From: Amoebidium appalachense
Lineage: Eukaryota; Ichthyosporea
DNA length: 64,000 nt
NCBI GenBank assembly: GCA_963693365.1
Contig: CAVNZM010000008.1
Coordinates: forward strand, 1,488,001-1,552,000
Direction of reading: 5' to 3'
The notes beneath the pieces were generated by a model. That model was not told where the DNA came from and did no database searches. It saw nothing but the letters and a program-made list of their open reading frames with translations. Positions 1 through 28,611 of this stretch are shown in pieces (the first letter of the stretch is position 1; each line of letters begins with the position of its first letter). The translations under genes were made by a program, and so were the position numbers.

Positions 1-275
1 GAAGGGGGAGAGGAAGAGGGGGGGGGGGGGGGGGGGGGGACGTTAAGATGCAGGATGGACCACCCGAACATCATGCACACAGTAAGATAGTAGGTGATTA
101 AGGGCGGCTTAGGCATAAAGGAGAGCACCAAGGGAAACCAAGAACAGGGTTGCGGGGACGGGCGGGAGAGCCGGAGAGTAATAGGGCAATAGGTGGGCGG
201 GGTGGGGGAGCTGGGGTGGGGGGTTGGTAGGGTTGTGTAGGTGGTGGTGATGGTGATGGTTGAGGTGTGTGTGTG

Positions 276-326
<51 letters not shown>

Positions 327-389
327 TTTTAGGGGGGGGGGGGGGGGGGGGAGGGGGGGAGGGGAGGGGTGAGGGAGGGAGGAATATAC

Positions 390-2790
<2,401 letters not shown>

Positions 2791-2859
2791 AATACCAACA
2801 GGATCATCATGCTTGCCCAGCGCCGTGATGCCGGAAACAAACCCAACACTCGAACATGA
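2791..2859 (+). CDS. Possible terminal exon of an unidentified gene
   Basis: An excellent acceptor (a T run of about 23 nt, then GCCTTAG) is followed by 22 codons, NTNRIIMLAQRRDAGNKPNT plus two more, then TGA at 2857-2859. The peptide is basic and reads like a real C-terminus. I do not recognise the family; a resemblance to the C-terminal IIML strand of Sm/LSm proteins is too short to count. No partner exon was found between 1444 and 2790, so the phase cannot be tested. Confidence 0.3.
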   Translation, partial: NTNRIIMLAQRRDAGNKPNTRT

Positions 2860-3812
2860 CTAGATTTAGACCGCCTTTGCATCTAATGCCGGGAGGCCTT
2901 CCTTGTTGCAATTTTCTGCTACTGCTGACTGTTTGCCCGATCAATCATGTGCACACGGGGAATTTAATTGGTTTATTATACTTTGTTGGTCCCGGCTCAA
3001 TTGCAAAAAGACTCTCGGAAACCACAGAGGTCGGCATGGAGGTTGAGGGAGGGGCGGGCAGGTAGGCGGGCGGGCGGGCGGAAGGGCCTGGGGGGGGGGG
3101 GGGGGGGGGGGGAGGGGGAGGGGGGAGGGGAGGGGGGGGGGGAGGGGGGAGGGGAGGGGGGGAGGGAGGGGAGGGGGGGGGGGGGGGGGGAGGGGGAAGG
3201 GTTGAGGCTGTAACCATTATGTATCAACGTATGGCAGGTGCCACTGGAGGGGCCAACCACAATAGCAGAATAGAATAAACTTGCTAGCCGGCTAAGAGCC
3301 AAACTTTCTAATTACGAGCTCCACAAGGCGACCAGTATATTTTGCGAACTTGCATCATGTTTCTCAGAAGCTGACAAAAACAGGGTTTGTTGTGCAAGTA
3401 GAATTATGCTGCAAAAGCACCGATATTTCTGTAAGGAGAACTTGATTCTGCAGACAGACGAATAACACTTCAACGGAAGATTCGTCTCATTAAAGACAGG
3501 TATTAAGGTGGGTAGATGCGTGATATCAAAGTTTACTTGTGTGTCTAAATTTATTTGCATACAGAGGTCGCATGGCCCCCCGGGAGTGGGACTTATCCCT
3601 GTCACGTAGTAAAACATATGTTGGAAGTTCAGGAACCATGTACATGGCATAGACAAATCCAATAATGCAACAGCTTACGGCACGGTGCATGCACAACAAG
3701 CCCATGTCCAGAGATCTATGATACGGTGTGCACTTTAGAGGAACATTCCCGTTAGGATCTGCAGGGCAACGTGATGATGCCAAGTGGATGCTCACTGTGT
3801 CCACTGTATTCA
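2860..3812. other. Intergenic stretch with a G-rich tract, no gene seen
   Basis: 3090-3192 is an almost unbroken G-rich tract with a few A interruptions. The flanks have mixed composition, with no frame showing codon structure or splice sites I could chain. A minus-strand reading at 3526-3813 is open for about 95 codons but has no recognisable domain. Confidence 0.45.
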
Positions 3813-3882
3813 ATGGATAACAACATGGTGCTGCCTTTGGTATGCTGCACTGTGATTACGATATTGTTGGCTAGCGCTTTGG
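3813..3882 (+). CDS. Possible first exon encoding a signal peptide
   Basis: ATG at 3813 opens MDNNMVLPLVCCTVITILLA followed by SAL, a short polar start and a strongly hydrophobic core typical of a secretion signal. The exon ends in phase 1 at a good GTGAGT donor (3883). I could not chain a second exon: the candidate at 4867-4954 hits a stop in the required phase. It may be the start of a small secreted protein, or chance. Confidence 0.25.
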
Positions 3883-18053
<14,171 letters not shown>

Positions 18054-18750
18054 ACCAGACATGAGGTCAAGACTCTGGAGGAGTGTGCAAGTCGTATTTC
18101 TGTGCATGGGCCACTGACGGGCTGCAACACCGCATACGGCGCCAGGCAGATTCTAATTATATTAGTGATGGATTGAATCATGCATTATAAAGTGGCCGGT
18201 TTTTTCTCCCTCACACACACGTTTTCTTCCGAGTCGCTTGTTTTCATTTGCTGCATGGCTTTCTCCTCTCCCCTTTTCCCGCTTTCATAAGTGATGGTTT
18301 TCTGTTTGATTGGAATGAATGTTGTGCTACCACACTGTTATGGTGTGAGTTCTGCGAGGAAATCATAACAGGGGCCTGATCATGTCACATGGTTTAACGT
18401 CAGCACTATGTAGTGAAGCGGGGGGGCTAGTTTGGAACTCAGACTAGTTGCAATATTGGACGGGGCCACCAAAAAAAATAGATTATGTCTACACTATTAA
18501 CTAGATACTTAAAGAAAATAGTTGCCGTAATTATTCTACTACGTCTACAAGTGCAAACACTTGGCAATGCAAGGGGCTTGTGGTGCTGTGGATAGTGAAC
18601 AATGTCGTGAGTGGCTGAAATCCACCATTGAGCTCACTGGTGTGCTGCATGTTTTAAAAGTAATACATCTTGTCGTGTTGCTGATATGATCAATGATACA
18701 TTGACAACAGTTTGAAGAAACTGCAAGTTGCGAACTGGGGACCGTCGGGT

Positions 18751-18782
<32 letters not shown>

Positions 18783-19458
18783 ACACACACACACCCACCC
18801 ACCCCAACCCCCACCGCCCTTCCCCTTGCTCTCTCTGTCGTTCCTCTCAAACCTGCCCTATAGAGCCTCTGGTGTACACATCTGGTACCCAGCGCTGGCC
18901 ATTTTCCAGCCCACAGCGCTACAACGTTGCCCACATGCACCAGCCTCCAAGGCAAAGGGTGTGCTAGTGATTTCGCCCCAATTATTGAGTCTCCTCCGAG
19001 CCTCAGCATCAATTCCACATGGCCACATTTACAGTGTAGTCCGGAAGTGGGCATACCCCGTCGCCACGTGTTTGTACGTACACTACGGACACAGGCAGCA
19101 CATGGACGTGCAGCCCGGCACAACAGGTTACCTAGCTGCAGAAATATATTGGTGCACATCGTTATTAAGCCATTTTGTATTGGTTACGTCTTTGTATCCT
19201 GCATTTGATTCGCTCATTATCATTTATTTACTTTGCTGGTGCTGAGGATTGGCTTACCGCGATTTCGTTCGTCACCGCACGAAAACAAACTCGTACATTC
19301 CACGAACGGAAAAAACAGGGCTGAGAGAAAACGAAAAAGAAAGTCGGCGTAGGACCACAAACCACTTTACCACCGCTACACCAACCAGAAACAACGCCGT
19401 CTACACACAACAAAAAAAAGCTTGTTAGCAAAAGACCTAAGGCTCGTTGTACAAAATC
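18054..19458. other. Elongin A 3' region and S28 peptidase upstream region
   Basis: 18054-18540 is ordinary AT-balanced DNA, presumably the Elongin A 3'UTR. Poly(C) lies at 18751-18782. From 18867 to 19208 three frames (two plus, one minus) are open, the plus ones after a CCTATAG acceptor-like site, but none shows a domain or a partner exon; it could be an orphan exon. 19260-19458 is purine-rich and probably holds the S28 leader. Confidence 0.4.
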
Positions 19459-21294
19459 ATGGCATCGGTGCTAGTCACCACTGCACTCTGTGCACTCACG
19501 TGTGCAGGGGTGGTGAGAGGGAAAACGGACACCATCACTCTGATGAACACCGCGCTTAAGGTAGACCAGGGGAAGAATAACGACCCGTTTTTGTGGTTCC
19601 CTCAGTGGATCAACCATTTTGATCCATACAGTAGCGCGGACAAATGGAAGCAGGTGGGTGGGCAAGAGAAAGTGCCTGCGCATGCGTGAGATCTGGGGCT
19701 CATTGCTAGGCTGATCTCTATTAAGAGGGACATAGGTTTGAGGATTTAATGGGATCGATGGAGGTGGGGGGTCGGGAATGGTTTAGAGTGTTGTGAATAT
19801 TAGGCTGCTTCTCGATTAGTCACCGGGGAACACGTTTGAACAAAGCGTGATGTTCATCTGGAGATCAATGTTTGAGTGCACTTTGGTAGGGATCTGGACT
19901 TGGTACCCAAACTATCACAAAAAAAACTCTTGAACTGAAAAACTCCATCTTTCTCTAACTTGCTCAACCGTACTCAATTTCTATCTCATCCCCCCCGCCT
20001 CCCCCCCTCCCCCTTTTGCCTCTCACACCTCACCCCCTCCCCCCCTCCCCCCTCCCCCCCCCCCTCCCCCCCCCCCCCCCCCCCCCCCCGCCCTTCCTCC
20101 CCCCCTCCCTCCCCGCCCCCAGCCCCAACCCCACCCCTCCTTACCCACCCCTCCCCCCCCCCCCCCCCCCCAAAAAAAACTCCATTATCCTATCGCCTCT
20201 TGCCAACTCTCCCACTCCCTCCTCCTCTCCCCCGTTTCTAATTCATCCCCTATTATTCCCCCCCATCCCCTCCCCTCCTCGCCCGGGCTTACTGCCACAG
20301 CGCTACCAAGTCAACGACACCTATGGTGTGCCTGGGGGACCTGTGTTTCTTCTTTTGGGAGGAGAGGGACCGATAGGTGCAGGCTGGCTGCAAACAGACA
20401 CAGCCGTCATGGTCTATGCACGCAACCACAATGCCACTGTTTTCCAGGTAACAAAATTCTTATCCCCTCAGGAGTCCACCCCCCCCCCCCCCCCCCCCCC
20501 CCCCAACCTTCCCTCTGAGTCGCCCCCTCCCCCCTCCCACCTATCCCCCGCTTCTGCCCCCCTTCCTCCCCTTTCTCCCCATCTTCCCTTCCCCCCTCTC
20601 GCCCTCTCCCCATCCCCCTCGCATGTACCCCCCTCCCCCCCCCACCCCCCCCCCCCCCCCCCCCCCCCCGCCCCTCCCCTCTCCCCTCTTCTCCTCCTAC
20701 ACCTGCCCCCTGCTCCCTGAGACCTCCTTCATACCCTGTATGTATCAAAGCCTCCTCTCCCCCCTCCCCCCTGCTCCCTTCCTTCGCCTCTACACCGCAC
20801 ACACATACCCACCCGCAGAGCCGTGTCGGGCTCGCTTTCTCTCGTCCGGCTGCCAGTCGTTTTCAACTTTTACCAAGTCACCGGCTGTGCAGCCTAACGG
20901 GACCTTTCATTCAATCACCTCCTCCCCTTCGAAACGCCTAGACCTTTAACATTCGGAAGGATTTGTTTGTTAGCCTTTTAGTATGTGTAAGTGGGTTAAA
21001 ATTTTTGAGGATATTTTTGCTTATCGACGGGCAGGAAACGGACGGGGCAAGGCAGGACGGAGAATTGGGGTGAGATTTTAGGAGGCTGCCGATGTTAAAG
21101 AGACCAAACGGCAACTTCGGGCATGGAAGAGAGGGGGAGGGGGGGGGGGGGGGGGGGGGAGGGGGACGGCAACACTGTATGCCCGTTGCAAACAGTGATT
21201 TCTCCTTTCTTGTGGGCTGACTCTTTGTCACAGTTGGAGCATCGTTTTTACGGCCAGTCCCAGCCATTCGGTATTTAGACCCCCCCCCCCCCCT

Positions 21295-21325
<31 letters not shown>

Positions 21326-21758
21326 GCGCCCGCCCGCTCACTCCCCCCGTCATGGTTACGCAACAAATTTTCGGACAAAGCTCAATGAGCACGGCTTGTT
21401 GCATGTTTCTTGTTATTTACTGACCATTCAGTATCTCGAGGGGGAGAGTATCCTTTTCGTTACTGTGTGAGACAACCTCAACAGCAAGTGTTTCAAAGCT
21501 ACACCCCCCCCACCCCCCCACCCCCCCCCACCACCACCACCACCACACCCCCCAACCCACCCTGCTTCGGCGCTCCCTCCCATCCCCCCCCCCCCCCAAG
21601 AAGGGCTCCCTTCACTTCTTCTACCCTCCTCCCCCCACCCTCCCCTCTCCCCCATACTTTCTCTTTGCCAAACTCATACTGCAGTTGCCTGATGCCTTTA
21701 TGTGTTCAGTATGACATATTCAAACAAGTACCACGCAAATACACACGTTTGTGCACAC

Positions 21759-21832
<74 letters not shown>

Positions 21833-24515
21833 ACACGCACACACACACACAGGGGACCAGTCCACCCCCCACCTGCGCTACCTCCACAGCCAGCAGGCTC
21901 TAGCCGATGCCGCCACCTTTGTCAGTTGGGTGACGTCACCCTCCTCCCCCTACCCCATCACGCCAGCGAATAAGTGGGTGGTCTTTGGGGGCAGTTACCC
22001 AGGCGCCCTGGCTGCCTGGTTTAGGGTATTTGCCCCCCCCCCCCCTCCCTCCCTCCCCTCGCCCCTCCCCTTCTGCACCCCCTCCCCCTCTCTCCACCCG
22101 CAACACACACACACGCAGTGGCTGATACGCTTACACAGAGACGTTACATTGCTTCATGTGCACACACACACATGCGCACCACACACACACACAGGCATTG
22201 TCATTGTCATCCGAGGGGTAGTGACAGAAGCCCCGCTGCCCACTCAATCATTATCTAAACTGACACCAGTTCCTGCTGCCCCCCCGCCCCCCCCCCGCCC
22301 CCGGTCCCCCCATTTTCCTTCCCTCCCTTTCTCCCCCCTGCTATCCTTCCCCGGCCCGGGCACCACCTCACCAACTTCTCTCCATCGCCCCCTTCACCCC
22401 AACATCCCCCACGAACACCCACAATCCTTCTGTCTAAACCTCCCACACACACTTTTATCCTCCCCCCCACTCCCCCCGGCTCCCCACCCCCACCCCCACC
22501 TCCAACCCGACTCCCCGAACGCCCACACACACACACACACAAACACACACTCGCACACAACCACTGCACACATATAAATACAATCTTTATCCCCCACTGG
22601 CACCCAAATTTCCCGCACACCCGCCCCCTCCCCCCTCCCCCCCCTCCCCCCTCCCCCCCTCCCCCCTCCTCCCCCCCCCCCCTCTCCTCCCTCCCTCCCC
22701 CCCGTCACCTCATCCCCCCTCCCCCTCCCCGAGCCCCCTCTGCCTATGATGCATACTCTGTATGTGTGCTTTCCAGTTTGCATTGTGTTCTCCGTCGTTG
22801 ATCTACACTTCATAACTGTATCGCAATCCATCCCCCCCCCCCCCCCCCCCCCCCCCCCCAACACCCGCCCCTGCCCTCCCCCTCCCCCTGCCCCCCTCTC
22901 AAACCCACTCCCCTCCCTCCCTCCCTCCCCTCCCTCCCGCCCGCCCCCCTCATGCACCCACAGCTCAAGTATCCCCACCTTGTGGTTGGTGCTGTGTCAT
23001 CCTCTGCCCCTCTTCACATCGTGCTCGACTTTAAGGAATATCTTAAAGTCGTGCAGCAAAGCCTGATGACTACAAAGGGGGGTGATCTCTGTGTCCAGAG
23101 GCTTAATGATGGTATTCTCCCCCCCCCCCCCCCCCCCCCCCCCTCCCCCTCCTCCTCCTCCCCTTTCCCCGTCGGAACCTGCGTACTTTAGGGATGAATT
23201 GGGTTCCCCCTAATATGGACTCCACGTTAAGATGCATACTCCGTGTGTACTCATTCTTTTACCGCAAATCTGTGGTTTGTTGGCCATCGTGAATTTGTTT
23301 TTCCTACTTCAAAGTGTGTTCTAAAGTTTCCCCCTCCCCCCCCCCCCCCCCCCCCTCCCCGCGCTCTCCCCTCCCAGCTCCCCCCCCCCCCCCCCTCCCC
23401 CCTCCCCCCTTCCCCCCGGGAACCGGGAAAAAACCAAACAAACAAACAAACACACACACACACACACATTAGATACCTCGGTTCATGGGAAAGTGCCCTT
23501 TATTCCAAAATAGACAATTCCCATCCATTTCTTTCCTTTAGTATTTATCACATGGCCTTAGTGTTTGGTTTCCCCCCACCTTTGCGTGATCATGTCGATT
23601 CCATTCTTCTCTCTCACCAACCAACCAGCCTACATCCCCATTTCATCTCGTCAAGGGTGAGAAGGGTCGGGTCTATGAGAATGGCGCATTAACTGTTACA
23701 AACATGTCTGTGTGTGGGTGGTTTGGTTGTTATTTGGTGAGTGGTTGGGGTGAAGGAGCAGTGGTAGGATTATTCAGCCCTGTGAGCAAGGCTGATTTAC
23801 GGTGGCAAAAAAGACCGTCGGAGATAGGGGTATAGTGTAGCAGCCACAGGTGTGGTGTGTGCTGATTATGTGTGTGGGGGTAAATGCAGCCACCAAGGAT
23901 GTGGAAGACAGATTGGCCACAGAGGAGGGCAGGCGGGAACTGGGCAAGGTCTTGCAATTGTGTAAGCCAATCAGGTGGGGATTATTATTTGGGTTTACAC
24001 ACTATTTACTGCTGTGGACACTGTCTGGGGCCCAGCCTCACTCGACGGCCTACTGCGTTTTCCAGCGCAGCCAATCAACTGCAGCTAGTGACATATGTAT
24101 ATGCTAAGCAACATTTAGCGCCGTCATAGCATACGACCACCCTATTACATATTATGGATAAGCAGAGGCCAGCATTGGTAGCTCCGAAAGAAAGTTAAGA
24201 CACCGTATCACAATATCATACTGTGCAGCATTAATAAGGTGATCTATAATAGTCATTTGTAAAACGGATATATTGAGGAAGGCGGATTATTTATTCTATT
24301 TTGCCTTTTGGGGGGGGGAGGGGGGGGGGGGGTTCTTTTTTTTTCTCGGGGGGGGGGGGGGGGGGGGGGGGGGGGGAGGAGGAGGGGGGGGGGGGGGGGG
24401 AGAAAGAGTAGGTCGATTGGGAGCCTGCGGAGAGAGTTTGAGTGGAACGTGTGACTTCGTAAAGAAAATCTGAAGTTGGCTTCATATGAATGGCAGGGGC
24501 GGGGTTGGGGTGTGT

Positions 24516-24546
<31 letters not shown>

Positions 24547-24608
24547 GGGGGGGAGAGAGGGAGGGGGGAAGGGGGGGGGGGGGGGGCTTATACGATCAGA
24601 TGCTTAAG

Positions 24609-24663
<55 letters not shown>

Positions 24664-25110
24664 AGAAAGAAAAAAGAAAAAGAAAAAGAAAAAGAAAAAA
24701 CACGACCAGCACCACCACCGCCACCACCCTTTTCCCGTAAACCCTTTTGCCCTACCCTGCAAATCCTGATATCCAAGTGCTTTTCTGGCGATGGGTGTGC
24801 CGTTGACATTGTGTGTGCTTATATCAATCTCTCATCCTGCTTTACACACACTTAAACGGCAGTGCACCACAAAAGAGACAATCTGTGGCCCTTTTTGGAA
24901 TGCCGTGTTTGCTGATGTTTTGTTTTCTGTGTGGGTGCAGGACGGACAGTCAGGAGGTGTTTGATAAAGATGTGGGCATCATGATGAGAGACATCGCAGA
25001 GTTTGTCAAGAACACCGTGCAGTATAACAGGTGGGACACGTAGTGTTCGTGCAGGAAATGCACATGCTCACTCAAACACACACACAAGCGTGTGGAAAAA
25101 CACACACGTG

Positions 25111-25142
<32 letters not shown>

Positions 25143-25168
25143 TGCACACATGCGCGCACACACGCGCA

Positions 25169-25246
<78 letters not shown>

Positions 25247-25380
25247 GACAGACACACGCATTCACGTACACACACCGTGGCGCATTCCACACACCAGTAC
25301 ACTCACATGTACAAACACACTTGCACACACGTGCATAATCACAAAGTAAAGACAAAAATTCTATATAGAGATAATCATAA

Positions 25381-25453
<73 letters not shown>

Positions 25454-25823
25454 GAAAGACACACGCATTCGCGTCCACACACCGTGGCGCATTCCACACA
25501 CCAGTACACTCACATGTACAAACACACTTGCACACACGTGCATAATCACAAAGTAAAGACAAAAATCCTATATAGAGATAATCATAAAGGGAACGGGGGG
25601 TATAACTGTATTACGACCACCAGAAACCCCATGCTTGCAATCTCTCTCGACCTGGATGTATTATGGATTCCTTTTGGCCACACACCAGATCTTTATTTAA
25701 ACCTGCACGAGTAGCAGAATTAAGTGCACCAATGAAAAGCTGCCAGGCATCTTTAAGTCCTAATCTCCCATTCAACCCCCCAGCCCATCATGGGAAATTC
25801 TACATAATGGATAATGGTCCGTC

Positions 25824-25888
<65 letters not shown>

Positions 25889-26418
25889 CTGGGGAGGGGA
25901 TGGGAAAAGGGAGGGAGGGGGGGGGGGGGGGGGGAGCAGAGGGATCGAGGGAAACAAGTATGCTTTCGTTTTTTTTTTTTTTTTGGTGGGGGGGGGGGGG
26001 GGGGTTCCCAGCATGTATCTTAAGGCCCCGCTTACCATATTTGGCAATTGCCTTTTTAGGGACAACCGGCTGGGCCACTCTCAAAGCTTCAACATGCAGG
26101 CCCTGTGTGACGTCATGACGAACCAATCAGAAAGCGCTCTGCACCAGTTTGCAATCATTGCTGGGCTGATGCTCGAAAACGACAAGAAGGAGTGTCTGGT
26201 GGGTGGATGGTGGTAGAAGGGGATAGAAAAGAGAAGAAGGGAGATAACGGGGAGGTAATGGGGGGGGGGAGGGGGGGGTCCGTTGTAGTGGTGACAAATT
26301 TAAACCAAGAACGGCGGGTGGTTAAAGTGTTTTTAAAATCTTGTCTGTGGTTTCTCTATTTTGTTTCTTTTCTTTTCTTTTCTTTTCTTTTGTTTTCTTT
26401 TTTTTTTTTTTGCGGGGC

Positions 26419-26457
<39 letters not shown>

Positions 26458-27197
26458 GGTCAATACGATACCGTGTGTTAATATTCATCGAATAAGGCTC
26501 AGGAAGACACAACATTGATAGCTGTAGAAAGAGCTCTCGTTCTCTTGCTTTCGTTTATTTTATTTCCTCTTTTTTTTTTTTTTTTTTTTTTTGAGTGGGT
26601 GGGGGGGGAAGGGGGGGGGGGGGGGGGGGGGGGGGGATATTTCTAGAACATGCAATCGGTTTTTTCCTTGCATGGTTTTTTATTCACTTTTCAAGATTTA
26701 TTTCCCAGAACCCCAACTACGACGACCACGTGCGTGAATTCCGCAACAGCACGGTGGAGGCAGGGGCTGACCGTACGTGGTGGTGGCAGAAGTGCAATGA
26801 GTTTGCTTACTTCCAGGTGGGTGGGTGTGTGTGTGTGGGGGGGGGGGGGGGAGGGTGTAGTTGGGGGAGGGGGGTGGGGGGGTTGGGGGGAGTGAGCGAT
26901 GGGGGGGAGGTGGGAAAGAGGAGGAAACGGGCCGGCGGGTGGTGAGATGTAGAGGGATGGCGATCAGGTGATGGAACTTGCAAGGTGTTACTATTGAATG
27001 TTTGGGGGGGGGGGAGGGAGGGGGGAGGGGGGGGGGGAGGAGGGGGACAATAGCTGGAAGGGTGCATGTGCCGGACAGGAGATGTGTCTGTCTGCATCAC
27101 TATATGCCTTACCAGAAAAAGTCACATAACCCCCCTCCGTCCGTCCTCTTTCTTGCCCCCCTCCCCCCCCCCCGCCCCCTCCCCCCCCCCCCCCCTG

Positions 27198-27243
<46 letters not shown>

Positions 27244-28149
27244 CACTGCCACCCACCCTCCGCCGTCGCCCCCCCCTGAAACACACACAGAAACGCCAAG
27301 ATCGCCAAAGCACATACACACACACGTGTGTGACTGCACACACGTGCACGCACACACACATGCACACATACACAACCACCCCCATGCCACCCCTACCTCC
27401 TCCTTCTCCAACCCCTTTTTCCCTCCCCCTACACAGACAACGGATGCGCCCAATGCCACCCAGCCCTTTGGACACCTCTTCCCCATTGCCATCAACTATG
27501 ACCTGTGCAGAGATATATTCGGTGTCCAGCCAGACCAGATTAGGTAGGTGGGTGTGTGTGTGTGCAGCGGGAAGGGAGGGGAGAGAGGGGGGGGAGAGGG
27601 AGGGGCTAGAAGAGGAGGGAGCATGGGGAGGTTGGGGGGGGGGGGGGGAGGGGGGTTGGAGGAGAGGGACAGAGAGGGGAGAGGGAAAGTGTGAGATAGA
27701 GAGAGAGGTGTGTGTGTGTGGGGGGGGGGGGGGGGGAGGGGAGGGGAAGAGGGAAGGAAGGGAGAGGTAGAGAGATTGAGGGAGGGGAGGAGAGAGGCAG
27801 AGAAAGATAAAGAGACACGAGAGAGAGAGAGAGGGGGGGGGGGGGGGGGGGGGTTTGCAAAGAAGCACGAGGTACATTATGCACTGAAGGCACCACAAGG
27901 GATTGATCAATCAAAAATTTCACTCCTGGCTGTGTTTAGATTTATTTCTCAAGAGAGTGACTGGGTATAGTGGGGAATGGGGGGACCGGGGAGTGGGGAG
28001 GGGGGTCATTGCCAAACATAGCAGCTGAGTGGTGTGAGGGTGGTGCAGGGCACATGTGGAGCACACCCGGACGCTGTATGGTGATCGCAACATCAGCACA
28101 TCAAACACAGTCTTTGTCAACGGCAACATCGGTATGTGCACATGCACAT

Positions 28150-28188
<39 letters not shown>

Positions 28189-28197
28189 AGAACACAT

Positions 28198-28234
<37 letters not shown>

Positions 28235-28243
28235 AGAACACAT

Positions 28244-28286
<43 letters not shown>

Positions 28287-28296
28287 AGAACACATG

Positions 28297-28341
<45 letters not shown>

Positions 28342-28350
28342 AGAACAAAT

Positions 28351-28401
<51 letters not shown>

Positions 28402-28431
28402 AGAACACAGGCACACACACACACACACACA

Positions 28432-28473
<42 letters not shown>

Positions 28474-28482
28474 AGAACACAT

Positions 28483-28539
<57 letters not shown>

Positions 28540-28573
28540 AGAACACAGGCGCACACACACACACACACATGAG

Positions 28574-28611
<38 letters not shown>

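Noticed and set aside
18567-19245. ORFs in the Elongin A / S28 interval (two plus frames and one minus)
   Set aside because: Three overlapping frames are open at once, none has a domain and no partner exons were found.
23962-23974. GTAAGC donor inside S28 exon 6
   Set aside because: Using it gives a TGA across the next junction. The GTGGGG donor at 23975 keeps the frame and the family text LCKPIRTDSQEV.
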